From positions 1 to 34,354 of the forward strand of contig JABBAY010000006.1 in assembly GCA_018607725.1 (NCBI GenBank): a stretch of DNA of 34,354 nucleotides, read 5' to 3'. The notes under the pieces are model-generated. The model was not told the origin of the DNA. It did no database searches and worked only from the letters and a program-made list of their open reading frames with translations. Below, piece by piece: positions 26,017 to 34,127 of the stretch. The position numbers were made by a program, and so were the translations under genes. This DNA comes from K189A clade bacterium (GTDB lineage Bacteria > Pseudomonadota > Gammaproteobacteria > Pseudomonadales > Azotimanducaceae). Each line of letters opens with the position of its first letter. The first letter of the stretch is position 1.

Positions 26017-27234
26017 ATGGCAAATGGCTTCTCCATTACAGCCGGATCACTTAATATTACACCTATGGCAAGCGACCCCGTCCTATTTTCATTTTTTCTA
26101 ATTTTCACCTCTGCGGCGGTGCTGGCAACGCTTGCGCTGTTTACCCGCCAGCCCCTGGTGGTGGCCTATATCGCCATCGGTGTAATTCTCGGTCCGTCTG
26201 GTACCTCTTTGATTTCTGATCCGTCCCTGATTAGCAGCATCGCTAAAATCGGCATTATATTCTTGCTGTTTTTACTGGGTCTCGATATGCAACCGTCGAA
26301 GCTTGGCAATATGCTGGGCAGCGCATTGCTCGTTGGCTTAGCCAGTTGCGCTGCTTTTTTTGCGGTGGGATTCTCTGTCGGCTTTCTGTTCGGTTATACC
26401 CAATTAGAAAGCCTCATCATCGGTGTCGCCATGATGTTTTCCAGTACTATTATCGGTATCAAGCTACTGCCGACGACGGTTCTGCATCATCGACGTACGG
26501 GCGAACTGGTTGTCAGCTTACTGCTGATTCAGGATGTCATCGCAATCATCGTCCTGTTGGTGCTTACAGGTGGTTTCCTGGAATTCAGTAGTATCGACAA
26601 ATTACTGAAAGTTGGCCTCGCTTTACCATTATTGATTGGTTTCGCGTGGGTGTTCGTTAATTTCGTTTTGCTCAAGCTGTTGGCGAAATTTGATGCCTTT
26701 CTCGAATATGTTTTTCTACTGGCCATCGGCTGGTGTTTAGGCTTGTCTGAGCTGGCAACCTTTGCCGGGTTGTCCCACGAGATTGGCGCATTTATCGCCG
26801 GGGTTTCGGTGGCGACCAGTCCCATTGCTCAATATATTGCGGTTAACCTAAGACCTTTACGGGATTTCTTTTTAGTCATGTTCTTTTTCTCGCTGGGCGC
26901 CGGCTTCCAGTTGGGCTTGCTCAGCCACGTACTCATACCTGCATTGGTGATGGCAACACTCGTATTGGTGCTTAAGCCCATCGTCTTTCACGGTTTACTG
27001 AGAAACCGCAGCGAGTCCAATACCAACAGTTGGGAGATTGGTTTTCGGCTTGGTCAGATCAGCGAGTTTTCGCTGCTCATTGCCTATATCGCCAGCGCCG
27101 AGCTGTTGATTGGCGAGGATGCGTCACACCTGATTCAGGCAACGGCAATCCTCACATTTCTGCTGTCGTCCTATATCGTCGTGTTCCGTTACCCGACACC
27201 CATTGCGGTCTCAGATCGCCTTCGCCGTGACTAG
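26017..27234 (+). CDS. CPA2-family cation:proton antiporter (KefB/C-like membrane domain)
   Basis: A 405-aa polytopic membrane protein with about 12 hydrophobic helices. LVVAYIAIGVILGPSG, LFLLGLDMQPSKL, MMFSSTIIGIKLL and LLLIQDVIAIIVLLVL are CPA2 hallmarks, and the QD pair in the last is the ion-binding region. It stops after the membrane domain and lacks the C-terminal RCK/TrkA-N domain of full KefB/KefC (about 600 aa), so ligand gating like Kef is not expected. It may exchange Na+ or K+ for H+. The start is uncertain: ATG 26017 or 26065, neither with a clear ribosome site. Confidence 0.85.
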   Translation: MANGFSITAGSLNITPMASDPVLFSFFLIFTSAAVLATLALFTRQPLVVAYIAIGVILGPSGTSLISDPSLISSIAKIGIIFLLFLLGLDMQPSKLGNMLGSALLVGLASCAAFFAVGFSVGFLFGYTQLESLIIGVAMMFSSTIIGIKLLPTTVLHHRRTGELVVSLLLIQDVIAIIVLLVLTGGFLEFSSIDKLLKVGLALPLLIGFAWVFVNFVLLKLLAKFDAFLEYVFLLAIGWCLGLSELATFAGLSHEIGAFIAGVSVATSPIAQYIAVNLRPLRDFFLVMFFFSLGAGFQLGLLSHVLIPALVMATLVLVLKPIVFHGLLRNRSESNTNSWEIGFRLGQISEFSLLIAYIASAELLIGEDASHLIQATAILTFLLSSYIVVFRYPTPIAVSDRLRRD

Positions 27235-27261
27235 CTTCGTCGCTTTGTGCCACAAGCGCAG

Positions 27262-27281
27262 AACCCGCAGCCTCGCGGGTT
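27262..27281. terminator. Rho-independent-like terminator between convergent genes
   Basis: AACCCGC and GCGGGTT form a 7-bp stem with loop AGCCTC and a short T run (TTTC). It lies 27 bp after the antiporter stop and could also serve the minus-strand acuI gene. Confidence 0.55.
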
Positions 27282-27344
27282 TCGTCGACGCAACGCCGAT
27301 AGGTCGCACTGCACAGCAGCCGGCGTACGCCCACCAATTGCCGC

Positions 27345-28337
27345 TTACTTATCTAGATTAACCAAGGTTCTGCCTGTCACCTGGCCAGCGAAAATCTGAT
27401 CAATCACCGCCGGCAGATCTGACAAGCCGATTTCAGTGGTCATAGCATCCAGGCTATCCAGGTGCCAGTCTGTGGCCAGACGCTGCCAGATCGCAGCCTT
27501 TGTTGCCAGGGGCAATTGTACCGAATCAATACCCAGTACATTGACGTTGCGCAAAATGAAGGGCAACACTGTGGTCGTAAATGCTGGCGAAGCTACCAAA
27601 CCACAAATCGCGACACTACCACCATACTTGAGGCTTTTGATTACATTTGAGAGAATCTCGCCACCGACAGTGTCCACTGCGTGAGCCCAGGATTCCGCCA
27701 GCATCGGTCGCTTATTCTCCGCACTTAATTCATCCCGACTGATCACTTGTGTGGCGCCCAGAGACTTTAAGTAATCTGCCTTGTCAGCTTTTCCAGAACT
27801 GGCGACCACTTCAAACCCGAGTTTGTTAAGCAATGCAACCGCGACCGATCCGACACCACCCGTGGCCCCAGTGACCAATACCGGACCATCTGCCGGTACC
27901 GCGCCCATTTGCTCTAGTTTGGCGACGCACAGCGCGGCGGTGAAGCCGGCAGTACCAAGGACCATGCTCTCACGCGCGGTCAAGCCAACCGGCAGCTTAA
28001 CAACCCAGGCCGCTGGCACGCGAATATACTGACCATAGCCACCGGCGGTATTCATACCCAGGTCATAGCCGATGACGATGACTTCGTCATTAACAGTGAA
28101 ATCTCCGATGCTGGATTCAACCACAACACCCGCCGCATCGATGCCTGGAGTATGGGGATAATCCTTGGTGACCCCCGGTATACCCTTGGAAGACAGGGCA
28201 TCCTTATAATTAACGGACGAATATTGGACTCGAATCAACACTTCGCCATCAGGCAAGTCAGCTGTGTTGCGTTGAATGACCTGCTGTTGCATGCCAGCCT
28301 CGGTTTTTTCTACCCAAAATGCGTTGAACTCAGTCAT
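27345..28337 (-). CDS. acuI: acrylyl-CoA reductase/quinone oxidoreductase, YhdH/AcuI type
   Basis: A 330-aa zinc-free MDR enzyme. SSVNYKDALSSKGIPGVTKDYPHTPGIDAAGVV near 41-73 and LGTAGFTAALCV are the YhdH/AcuI signatures, and GATGGVGSVAVALLNKLGFEVVASSGK is the NADPH-binding loop. AcuI reduces acrylyl-CoA to propionyl-CoA, relevant to detoxifying acrylate from DMSP or 3-hydroxypropionate; E. coli YhdH has the same activity. No DMSP lyase or acuJ/acuN-type gene is near, so the actual role is open. GAGAG lies just upstream of the ATG. It sits downstream of sohB on the same strand (60 bp). Confidence 0.85.
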   Translation of the reverse strand: MTEFNAFWVEKTEAGMQQQVIQRNTADLPDGEVLIRVQYSSVNYKDALSSKGIPGVTKDYPHTPGIDAAGVVVESSIGDFTVNDEVIVIGYDLGMNTAGGYGQYIRVPAAWVVKLPVGLTARESMVLGTAGFTAALCVAKLEQMGAVPADGPVLVTGATGGVGSVAVALLNKLGFEVVASSGKADKADYLKSLGATQVISRDELSAENKRPMLAESWAHAVDTVGGEILSNVIKSLKYGGSVAICGLVASPAFTTTVLPFILRNVNVLGIDSVQLPLATKAAIWQRLATDWHLDSLDAMTTEIGLSDLPAVIDQIFAGQVTGRTLVNLDK

Positions 28338-28397
28338 GGTACTCTCTTCATATCGATATGATTATTAATGATCCAAGGTGAGTGAACTCACCACCGA

Positions 28398-29441
28398 CTA
28401 GAACCTAAAGGGCTCATGGTTACGTAAGGCTTCGGCACCCTTCAGGCGTGTCAGGACGGCCGTAAAACGTTCTACCAGTTGCTCGACTCGATTTCGGTCC
28501 TCAACATACTTCACCTGGAAGACGTCAGCAGCCTGACATTTATCCACGATGTATTCATCGCTGGTTTTAAGCTCATCGACCAGTTTGTGCTCAAGGGCCC
28601 GCTTGCCGTACCAAGCTTCGCCTGTAGCAACCTCGGCAATATTCACCGCCGGGCGGTTTTCAGCAATAAATTCCTTGAACAAGACATGGACATCCTCGAG
28701 CTCTTCAAGAAACTTTTGCCGACCCTTTTCGGTGTTTTCGCCAAACATCGTCAGGGTTCTCTTATGCTCGCCAGCGGTCAAAATCTCCACGTCAACGTCC
28801 TTGCTCTTCAGCAGACGGTGGAAATTGGGGATTTGTGCAACCACGCCAATCGAGCCTAACAAGGCGAAGGGTGCTGCGATAATGTGAGTCCCTATACACG
28901 CCATCATATAGCCGCCACTCGCGGCCACTTTATCTACCGCAACGGTAAGCGGGATATCCTTGCTCACGATTCGACTCAGCTGAGAAGCCGCCAGCCCGTA
29001 GCTATGCACCATGCCGCCAGGGCTCTCAAGCCTTACCACCACTTCATCAGCTGGGGTTGCTATCGACAATATGGCGGTGACCTCTTCTCGAAGTTGATCC
29101 ACCGCACTGGCCTGCACATCACCCTCAAAGTCGATAACAAAGACACGTTGCTTGGCGTCCTCACCGGTCTTGACTGCCTGTTTCTGACTTTTCTGGAGTG
29201 CCTTGGCGCGCTTCTTCTCATTCTTAATGTCTTGCTTCAATGCTTCAGGATTAAGTACCGCGTCTTTCAGCGTGAAGCTGACGGATTCGATGGCATCGTT
29301 TAAGCTTCGGACCTCGATATGGCCCCGCTCAACCCGACGCTGCTTGTGCCCCACACTGACGAGAATCACTAGCAGGATTATCATTGCAATCAGCAAAGTC
29401 ACCGTCTTCGCCAGAAATAGGCCATAGTCGTTAAGAAATTC
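28398..29441 (-). CDS. sohB: SohB, membrane-bound S49-family protease
   Basis: A 347-aa protein (E. coli SohB 349 aa). An N-terminal membrane helix (about 10-31, after FLNDYGLFLAK, which matches the E. coli N-terminus) anchors it, with the protease domain in the periplasm. The nucleophile is Ser176 in VAASGGYMMA and the base is Lys228 in AGEHKRTL, the Ser-Lys dyad of the SppA family. A Lys-rich linker spans about 70-92. The start is TTG at 29441, chosen from alignment with E. coli; a GTG at 29489 would add 16 residues. It is divergent from the SCP2-like gene. Confidence 0.9.
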   Translation of the reverse strand, partial: EFLNDYGLFLAKTVTLLIAMIILLVILVSVGHKQRRVERGHIEVRSLNDAIESVSFTLKDAVLNPEALKQDIKNEKKRAKALQKSQKQAVKTGEDAKQRVFVIDFEGDVQASAVDQLREEVTAILSIATPADEVVVRLESPGGMVHSYGLAASQLSRIVSKDIPLTVAVDKVAASGGYMMACIGTHIIAAPFALLGSIGVVAQIPNFHRLLKSKDVDVEILTAGEHKRTLTMFGENTEKGRQKFLEELEDVHVLFKEFIAENRPAVNIAEVATGEAWYGKRALEHKLVDELKTSDEYIVDKCQAADVFQVKYVEDRNRVEQLVERFTAVLTRLKGAEALRNHEPFRF

Positions 29442-29529
29442 CAATCGTCCCGTACTCCAACTTGGTGAAAAACCGAGGTATCCTAACACAAAACATATAC
29501 GTTAAACTTCGGAAAAACTTGGGTTGTTT

Positions 29530-29898
29530 ATGTCGACTAACACATTGATTATGGAATTGCAGGCCAAGCAAAAGCTCCTTGCTGGACGCTTCAGGCAGGG
29601 CTTTCTGCAGCGAGACCACGCGGTCTTTCAGTTCAACTTTGAAACCCAGGAGGCCTTCCATCTCATTATCGACGGCGCCGACCTCGATCTGTTGCCTGGC
29701 TACCATCCACAACCGACGATCAACCTGTATATTGATAACCATGCGACCTGCTGGGGTCTTATTGATGGTCGAGTTGACGGCATGAACGCGTTTTTGCAGG
29801 GTCAGTACCGAGCTGATGGCAATATCGTCTTGAGTCAATTGCTCCTGTATCTGTTTCGTAGTCATGACTCAACGATAGCCTACGAGGTGCAGGATTAG
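29530..29898 (+). CDS. SCP2 sterol-carrier-like lipid-binding protein
   Basis: A 122-aa protein. AFHLIIDGADLDLLPGYHPQPTINLYIDNHATCWGLIDGRVDGMNAFLQGQYRADGN, located near residues 38-95, follows the SCP2 pattern: beta strands with an acidic patch, then D.....G.....F..G....GD/N, then a C-terminal helix (LLLYLF). Such domains bind lipids or acyl chains in a hydrophobic tunnel. The fit is moderate by eye. It starts with ATG at 29530; an in-frame TTG lies two codons earlier and the ribosome site is weak. Confidence 0.6.
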   Translation: MSTNTLIMELQAKQKLLAGRFRQGFLQRDHAVFQFNFETQEAFHLIIDGADLDLLPGYHPQPTINLYIDNHATCWGLIDGRVDGMNAFLQGQYRADGNIVLSQLLLYLFRSHDSTIAYEVQD

Positions 29899-30079
29899 AC
29901 TCCAGTGCTAATTGCCGCCTAGACATCAGGCACCGGGTCGACCTAGTGGGGCCTGATAATCCAGACTATTTGAGTTCACTGCCGACAACCAAGAGTGACC
30001 GGTTTTTAAGCCAGGCGAGCATTCAGCAGATTAATGGTCAGCGGCCCCTGCCGCCATCATCGATGCTCAATCGACAAAC

Positions 30080-30103
30080 ACGGCAGCATCTTTGCGCTGC
30101 CGT
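30080..30103. terminator. terminator hairpin after the response-regulator gene
   Basis: ACGGCAGC and GCTGCCGT form a perfect 8-bp stem around an 8-nt loop. On the minus strand it follows the response-regulator stop (30118) and is trailed by GTTTGT. Confidence 0.6.
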
Positions 30104-30117
30104 TTACCCTTGGTGAA

Positions 30118-30756
30118 TTAGATGATTCGGTGATCCCGGGCCATCAAGATGGCCTGGCTGCGGGTTTTGACTTTTAACACCTGATAAACCCTATTCAAGT
30201 GGGCTTTTACGGTCCCCTCAGCCATGCCAAGGTGTTCCGCAATAACTTTGTTCGGCATGCCATCAAGCAGGCGCATAAACACGGCATGCTGCTTAGGCGA
30301 CAAACCGAATTGGGCAGGTGCTTCTGGGCATACGGCAAGAAATTTTGCATTGAAATTTAACTTTTTCGCAAGATTCACTGGTATGTAAAGGCCTCCGCGC
30401 ATGATTAACTCGATTGCGCTTAGCACCATCTCCACGGGAGACGACTTAAGGATAAAACCGCGGGCTCCGCAATCGTAGACTTGCGCAGCAACGTCGATGG
30501 TGGACTCGTCCGAAAATATCACCACCGGTATAGCGGGATACAAGCTTCGCAAAACCACGACACCTTGGGCGCCGATTGTATCATCGAGGTTAAGGTCGAG
30601 GGTGATTAAGCTGAAGTCCTTATCCTGTCGCAGAATTTCTTGGGCGGCTTCGAAGCTTCCACAGCCTATCGCCTCTGTAAACAGGCCAATAGACAGCAGC
30701 GCCGCTTTCACCGCATCCCTGACAATCGGATGGTTCTCGACAACTAGTACTTTCAT
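30118..30756 (-). CDS. LuxR/NarL-family response regulator (orphan)
   Basis: A 212-aa two-domain regulator. The receiver domain (1-115) has VVENHP at the acidic pocket (Glu7, Asn8 where Asp is usual), the phospho-acceptor Asp54 in ITLDLN, Ser82 and Lys104 (ILKSS). The C-terminal domain (about 150-212) is a LuxR-type helix-turn-helix (LSPKQHAVFMRLLDGMPNKVIAEHLGMAEGTVKAHLNRVY). No histidine kinase is adjacent. The ATG at 30756 fits the receiver start; a GTG seven codons earlier is possible. It resembles NarL-type regulators with unknown signal. The loss of one acidic pocket residue may weaken Mg2+ binding. Confidence 0.85.
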   Translation of the reverse strand: MKVLVVENHPIVRDAVKAALLSIGLFTEAIGCGSFEAAQEILRQDKDFSLITLDLNLDDTIGAQGVVVLRSLYPAIPVVIFSDESTIDVAAQVYDCGARGFILKSSPVEMVLSAIELIMRGGLYIPVNLAKKLNFNAKFLAVCPEAPAQFGLSPKQHAVFMRLLDGMPNKVIAEHLGMAEGTVKAHLNRVYQVLKVKTRSQAILMARDHRII

Positions 30757-30871
30757 TAACACGTTACAGCGACTCACAGTGATCGCCCGTTAGCTCGGGT
30801 CAGTAATGTCTGACTTTAACCGAGGGGGGTGACGTCTGGACACGTGGGAATAGGCCAGTTTCCAATGAGTG

Positions 30872-30895
30872 TTTGGCTTATCAGGGCAAGCCAAA
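30872..30895. terminator. inverted repeat downstream of the exported-protein gene
   Basis: TTTGGCTT and AAGCCAAA form a perfect 8-bp stem with an 8-nt loop, about 110 bp after the stop of the minus-strand exported-protein gene and upstream of the response-regulator gene. It has no U-tract on the minus strand, so it may be an operator instead. Confidence 0.35.
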
Positions 30896-31008
30896 TCAGC
30901 CAGTTGAACACCTTCGCCAGGTTGTAGGACCGCTGCACAGCCCTTTCCGTAGCAAAAGGTCAACTGCAGCAAGATACATGATCGTTTTCACTCAGCCGGT
31001 GCTTAGAC

Positions 31009-31437
31009 TTAGTCTAGCTCCCAGACTTTAGCGTTGAAAACTTTGGTTGCTAAGTTCACGGTAGAAATATGCAGTATCCTCGCGGAATCATCGTCATCAA
31101 AGCCATACACCTTGAGCGATGTACCAGACCTGGACCATAAGCCGAGAGTCATTGCCTGTTCTAAATGACCCGAGTCGTCAATAGCTTGCACTGTGCCGGT
31201 GAAGTACCCCTTGGTGTGCGCTGCATTTGTGCTAACCATGTTGTGGGTTGTGTGTACCAGACCGTATTTCCCCGCAATGCCCTCGTAGGTAATACTCATG
31301 CCATCGTCATTCATCGTGATTGACGCGACATTGAGAGAGACTTCCAGAGGTTCGCCAAATTTTACTTCTGCTGCTAGAGTTGGGCTGGAAAATAATAAAG
31401 TTAATAGCAATGCCGTAAGAATCTTGTCAGCTGTCAT
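31009..31437 (-). CDS. small exported protein of unknown function
   Basis: A 142-aa protein with a clear signal peptide (MTADKILTALLLTLLFSSPTLAA, likely cleaved after LAA). The mature part is beta-rich (VSLNVASITMND, TYEGIAGKYGLVHTTHN, YFTGTVQAID), without cysteines or recognisable catalytic motif. The pattern, including TKGYFTGTVQAID, could suit a periplasmic sandwich or lipocalin-like fold, but I cannot assign a family. AGAGG lies 5 nt before the ATG at 31437; the longer frame from 31497 would hide the signal peptide behind 20 residues. It lies upstream of the response-regulator gene on the same strand. Confidence 0.6.
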   Translation of the reverse strand: MTADKILTALLLTLLFSSPTLAAEVKFGEPLEVSLNVASITMNDDGMSITYEGIAGKYGLVHTTHNMVSTNAAHTKGYFTGTVQAIDDSGHLEQAMTLGLWSRSGTSLKVYGFDDDDSARILHISTVNLATKVFNAKVWELD

Positions 31438-31904
31438 GATGGCCTCTTCACCTAGCGTATTTATAGTGAAGGCAGGCTGACATAGCTGACAGCTCAAGTA
31501 TATATTCGTTCGGTATTGGTTAGCAGCCTAACTAATGGGCAATCAATTGCGACTTAGCTTGGCGGGTTTCTCCAAAATACGAACCATGGCAAAGATCCAA
31601 CTGGCGCCTCCCAATCTACGATTTAGATCGCCCGCGTAAAACTGTGGCGGGTTACGGCGAGCATCACCTGTCCATCCGTATAACGCCTATACCAGATAGC
31701 CCGTGCGCGGCCAGCACTGCCGCAGCCTGTTGAATACAACTAAAGTCCACCGAGCAAACATGCTGAACAGAAATTATTTGACTGACCGTCGTGTTGAGCT
31801 AAGGCAGAATTTTAGCCCTGTTGTTCGCGCCAGGTTGATTGCCAGTCAACCCGTCGGAACTAACAATCCAAAAGTACCGACTCGGCTTCAAAGCTTTGAC
31901 CACC
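31438..31904. other. 467-nt gap between P450 and exported-protein genes
   Basis: I see no convincing gene here. A 6-bp inverted repeat, GGTTGA and TCAACC (31833-31851), lies about 55 bp after the P450 stop and could be a weak terminator. The only long open frame, on the plus strand, lacks a ribosome site and any family resemblance. Confidence 0.4.
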
Positions 31905-33218
31905 TTACAATTCATGAACCTTAACCATCAGTTCAGTATAACCTTTGACGAAGGTTGAGTAGGTTCGCTTGGGTTCGGCGACAACCTCAACCTTGCTGAA
32001 ACGTTTACTGATCTCTTCCCAAAGAATGCGTAGTTGCATTTCGGCCAAACGATTACCCATGCAGCGATGAATACCAAAGCCAAATGACAGATGATGACGG
32101 GCCCTGGTACGGTCGATCAAAAACGCGTCAGCGTTCGGTATCACATCGCTGTCACGATTACCCGACACATACCACATCACCAGTTTGTCGCCTGCCTTAA
32201 TCTTTTTACCGCCCAACTCAGTGTCAACGAGCGCCGTTCGCCGCATATGGGCGAGCGGCGTTTGATAGCGAATAATCTCTGAGACCATATTCGGAATCAG
32301 CTCAAGATTGCCGCGCAATTTGTCATACTCCTTGGGGTTCTGATTCAAGAACAACACGCCGCCAGAGATGGAATTACGAGTGGTGTCGTTTCCACCAACA
32401 ATCAGCAGTAGTAAGTTGCCAAGAAACTCGAAAGGCCCCATGTCTTTAGTGTCTTTACCATGGGCCAGCATGGAAATCAGGTCAGCTTGGGGCGGTGCCG
32501 CGGCACGGGTGTTCCATAACTGCGTAAAATATTGCAGGCATTCAATCAACTCAGCCCGCTTCTGCTCGCCAGACTCGACGATCCCTACCCCTGGGGGTGT
32601 CGTTGCGATATCAGACCAGCGCGTCAGCTTTCGGCGATCTTCAAAGGGGAAATCAAATAAGGTTGCCAGCATCTGGGTGGTCAGCTCAATCGACACCAGA
32701 TCGACCCAGTTGAAAGCTTCACCCCGCGGCAGGCTGTCAAGAATCGTCGCCGCCCGCTCTCGAATAGTGCCTTCCAACACAGCCAGATTCGGCGGCGCAA
32801 CCGCCGATGCTACCGTGGCTCGCTGCAAGTCATGTTTCGGCGGGTCCATGGCAATGAACATACCGAAGCCATCCCATTGCTGTTTCTTCTCGCTCGCGCC
32901 ATCTTCCGGCTGTTGAGTCGGTACGCCGCCCAGGCCACCGATCGTGATGCCCTGTGCAGAGGAATAGCTATGAAAGTCCGTATCGACCTTAACGATATCC
33001 TGAAACTTGGTGACCGACCAATAAGGCCCAAAGCCACTGTCAGCACAATAATGTACTGGATCTTCCTCACGTAGACGCTTGAAGTAATCCCACTGAGCGT
33101 CTTGTTGGAAGATGCTCGGTTGAGCCACGTTGATCTCATGCAGGGGCAAGGAGTAGGGATCCGGAATATCCACATCAATTGGCGCTGAATCGGGGTTAGG
33201 GCTTGCGTGTTCGCTCAT
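31905..33218 (-). CDS. cytochrome P450, CYP153-like (alkane/fatty-acid hydroxylase type)
   Basis: A 437-aa soluble bacterial P450. The I-helix oxygen-activation motif is GGNDTT at 275-280 (LLLIVGGNDTTRNSISGG), ExxR is EIIR at 314-317, and the heme-binding loop HLSFGFGIHRCMGNRLAE has Cys386 as iron ligand. The segments VGGNDTTRNS and FGIHRCMGNRLAEMQLRILWEEI are very like CYP153 terminal alkane hydroxylases; related families oxidising sterols or terpenes remain possible. It needs a ferredoxin and reductase, but neither is encoded within the window. It is the last gene before selC, divergent by about 200 bp. Confidence 0.88.
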   Translation of the reverse strand: MSEHASPNPDSAPIDVDIPDPYSLPLHEINVAQPSIFQQDAQWDYFKRLREEDPVHYCADSGFGPYWSVTKFQDIVKVDTDFHSYSSAQGITIGGLGGVPTQQPEDGASEKKQQWDGFGMFIAMDPPKHDLQRATVASAVAPPNLAVLEGTIRERAATILDSLPRGEAFNWVDLVSIELTTQMLATLFDFPFEDRRKLTRWSDIATTPPGVGIVESGEQKRAELIECLQYFTQLWNTRAAAPPQADLISMLAHGKDTKDMGPFEFLGNLLLLIVGGNDTTRNSISGGVLFLNQNPKEYDKLRGNLELIPNMVSEIIRYQTPLAHMRRTALVDTELGGKKIKAGDKLVMWYVSGNRDSDVIPNADAFLIDRTRARHHLSFGFGIHRCMGNRLAEMQLRILWEEISKRFSKVEVVAEPKRTYSTFVKGYTELMVKVHEL

Positions 33219-33426
33219 AGGGCGTCTCTAAAATGATTGCGTGGTATTGGGCTAAAACCCTCGCCTCCAGCATACTCCAAAAGGCGGTGCAAAAAAGGCC
33301 CCTCGGGTTCAAGACCTTCGCTCACACCCTGCAGTTTCGCTTAAAATCACCAACCTACCCCAAGAAACACCCGCGCTTCTGCATTCACCCATAGCCATCG
33401 CCGCCAGATTTGGTATCATCCGTCTC

Positions 33427-33521
33427 GGAAGAGCGTCGTCCCCGGTGGGGCGCGCGGCCTTCAAAGCCGTTGAGCTGCTGTTAAAGTGGCTGGTCGGGTT
33501 CGACTCCTGCCTCTTCCGCCA
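33427..33521 (+). tRNA. selC: tRNA-Sec (selenocysteine, anticodon TCA)
   Basis: A 95-nt tRNA closely resembling E. coli selC: it begins GGAAGAGCGTCGTCCCCGG, has the anticodon loop CTTCAAA (UCA), the T loop GGTTCGACTCC and a genomically encoded CCA after CTCTTCCG. The long D stem (CCCC/GGGG) and the extra-long variable arm (AGCTGCT pairing with AGTGGCT, two G-U pairs) are tRNA-Sec hallmarks. By eye the acceptor gives 7 clear pairs, with C at position 8 unmatched, and the T stem has one imperfect base pair. It implies that the organism decodes UGA as selenocysteine. selA, selB and selD are not in the window. Confidence 0.95.
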
Positions 33522-33529
33522 AATTACTA

Positions 33530-33600
33530 TATAAATCAACAATTTATAAGATTTACTGATTTGTGGGGTCAAGAATGGGGTCGACATTAATTCCGAGTAT
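33530..33600 (+). other. AT-rich tract and repeated TGGGGTC after selC
   Basis: TATAAAT and ATTTATA (33530-33548) form a 7-bp inverted repeat. TGGGGTC then occurs twice, at 33564 and 33576, the second followed by GACATTAATTCC. GGGGTC-GACATTAATT strings resemble flanks often seen near REP-associated (IS200-like) transposase genes; that resemblance is from memory and weak. No transposase of that type is in the window. Confidence 0.3.
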
Positions 33601-33652
33601 ATCTTTGCCCCGATAACACCCCCACCACTTTCACCCAATGGAGCTAAAGACG

Positions 33653-33802
33653 ATGTACTCCACGACCATCAACACACTCAAAGACCAGCTCGCGATTGCC
33701 GAAGCAGACCGGGACTACTGGCGCGACCAGGCACTGATCGCCCAGGCCGAGTTAAGCAAAGCGCAACTGCTCATCATGCGCCACCTGGATCAAACCCGCT
33801 AA
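33653..33802 (+). CDS. 49-aa helical small protein downstream of selC
   Basis: An ATG at 33653 with GGAG 9 nt upstream opens a 49-codon frame ending in TAA. The peptide (starting MYSTTINTLKDQLAIAEADR) is Ala/Leu/Gln-rich with heptad-like spacing of Leu, Ile and Ala, so a short coiled coil is likely; there is no membrane segment or cysteine. A Rho-independent terminator follows 26 bp after the stop, so it is transcribed as a separate unit. I do not recognise the family. Its place between selC and a transposase remnant suggests accessory origin. Confidence 0.6.
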   Translation: MYSTTINTLKDQLAIAEADRDYWRDQALIAQAELSKAQLLIMRHLDQTR

Positions 33803-33828
33803 AACCTAATACAGATCACGATCTCGTT

Positions 33829-33854
33829 ACCAAAATCACCTTATTTGGTTTTTT
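33829..33854 (+). terminator. Rho-independent terminator of the 49-aa gene
   Basis: ACCAAA (33829-33834) and TTTGGT (33844-33849) pair around a 9-nt loop and run into TTTTTT. The AT-rich stem is weak but the U-tract is good. Confidence 0.65.
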
Positions 33855-33920
33855 GAGAAGACGTGATACGCCCGACTGCTCCCCCAAAAAAGGCAATCGT
33901 GATGATTAAATCGAACGAGA

Positions 33921-34127
33921 TTAATTTGCATTAGTGTTGAATCTACGCGTACTACTGCGTTTTTTCCTGACGACCTTTCCCCATCTTAAGTGCCCTCTCT
34001 TCGATGAGAATTTTCGACTTTGTGCTGCTTGCTGTGCGAACACAACAGGTGGCAAATAGTTAAGTGAGCTATGCGGGCGAACATGGTTGCGGTGCTCTCG
34101 CCATCCCAGGCGAGTAAACGCAAAATT
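33921..34127 (-). pseudogene. C-terminal remnant of an IS3-family transposase
   Basis: Read on the minus strand, a 68-codon frame between a TGA at 34130 and a TAA at 33921 contains WREHRNHVRPHSSLNYL followed by PPVVFAQQ, the signature end of IS3-type (rve/DDE integrase) transposases, where a W/E-rich helix leads into RPHSSLGYLTP. The frame then continues with a basic tail (SRKFSSKRG, GKVVRKKR). No start codon, D-D-E residues or OrfA are present; upstream in-frame sequence is closed by a stop, so only the last part survives. It is non-functional on its own. Confidence 0.7.

Noticed and set aside
30790-30972. 60-codon minus-strand frame upstream of the response regulator
   Set aside because: No ribosome site, atypical composition and an inverted repeat inside it; more likely a leader or regulatory region.
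31703-31924. 73-codon plus-strand frame after the P450 gene
   Set aside because: It lacks a ribosome site, overlaps the P450 end and has no family resemblance.
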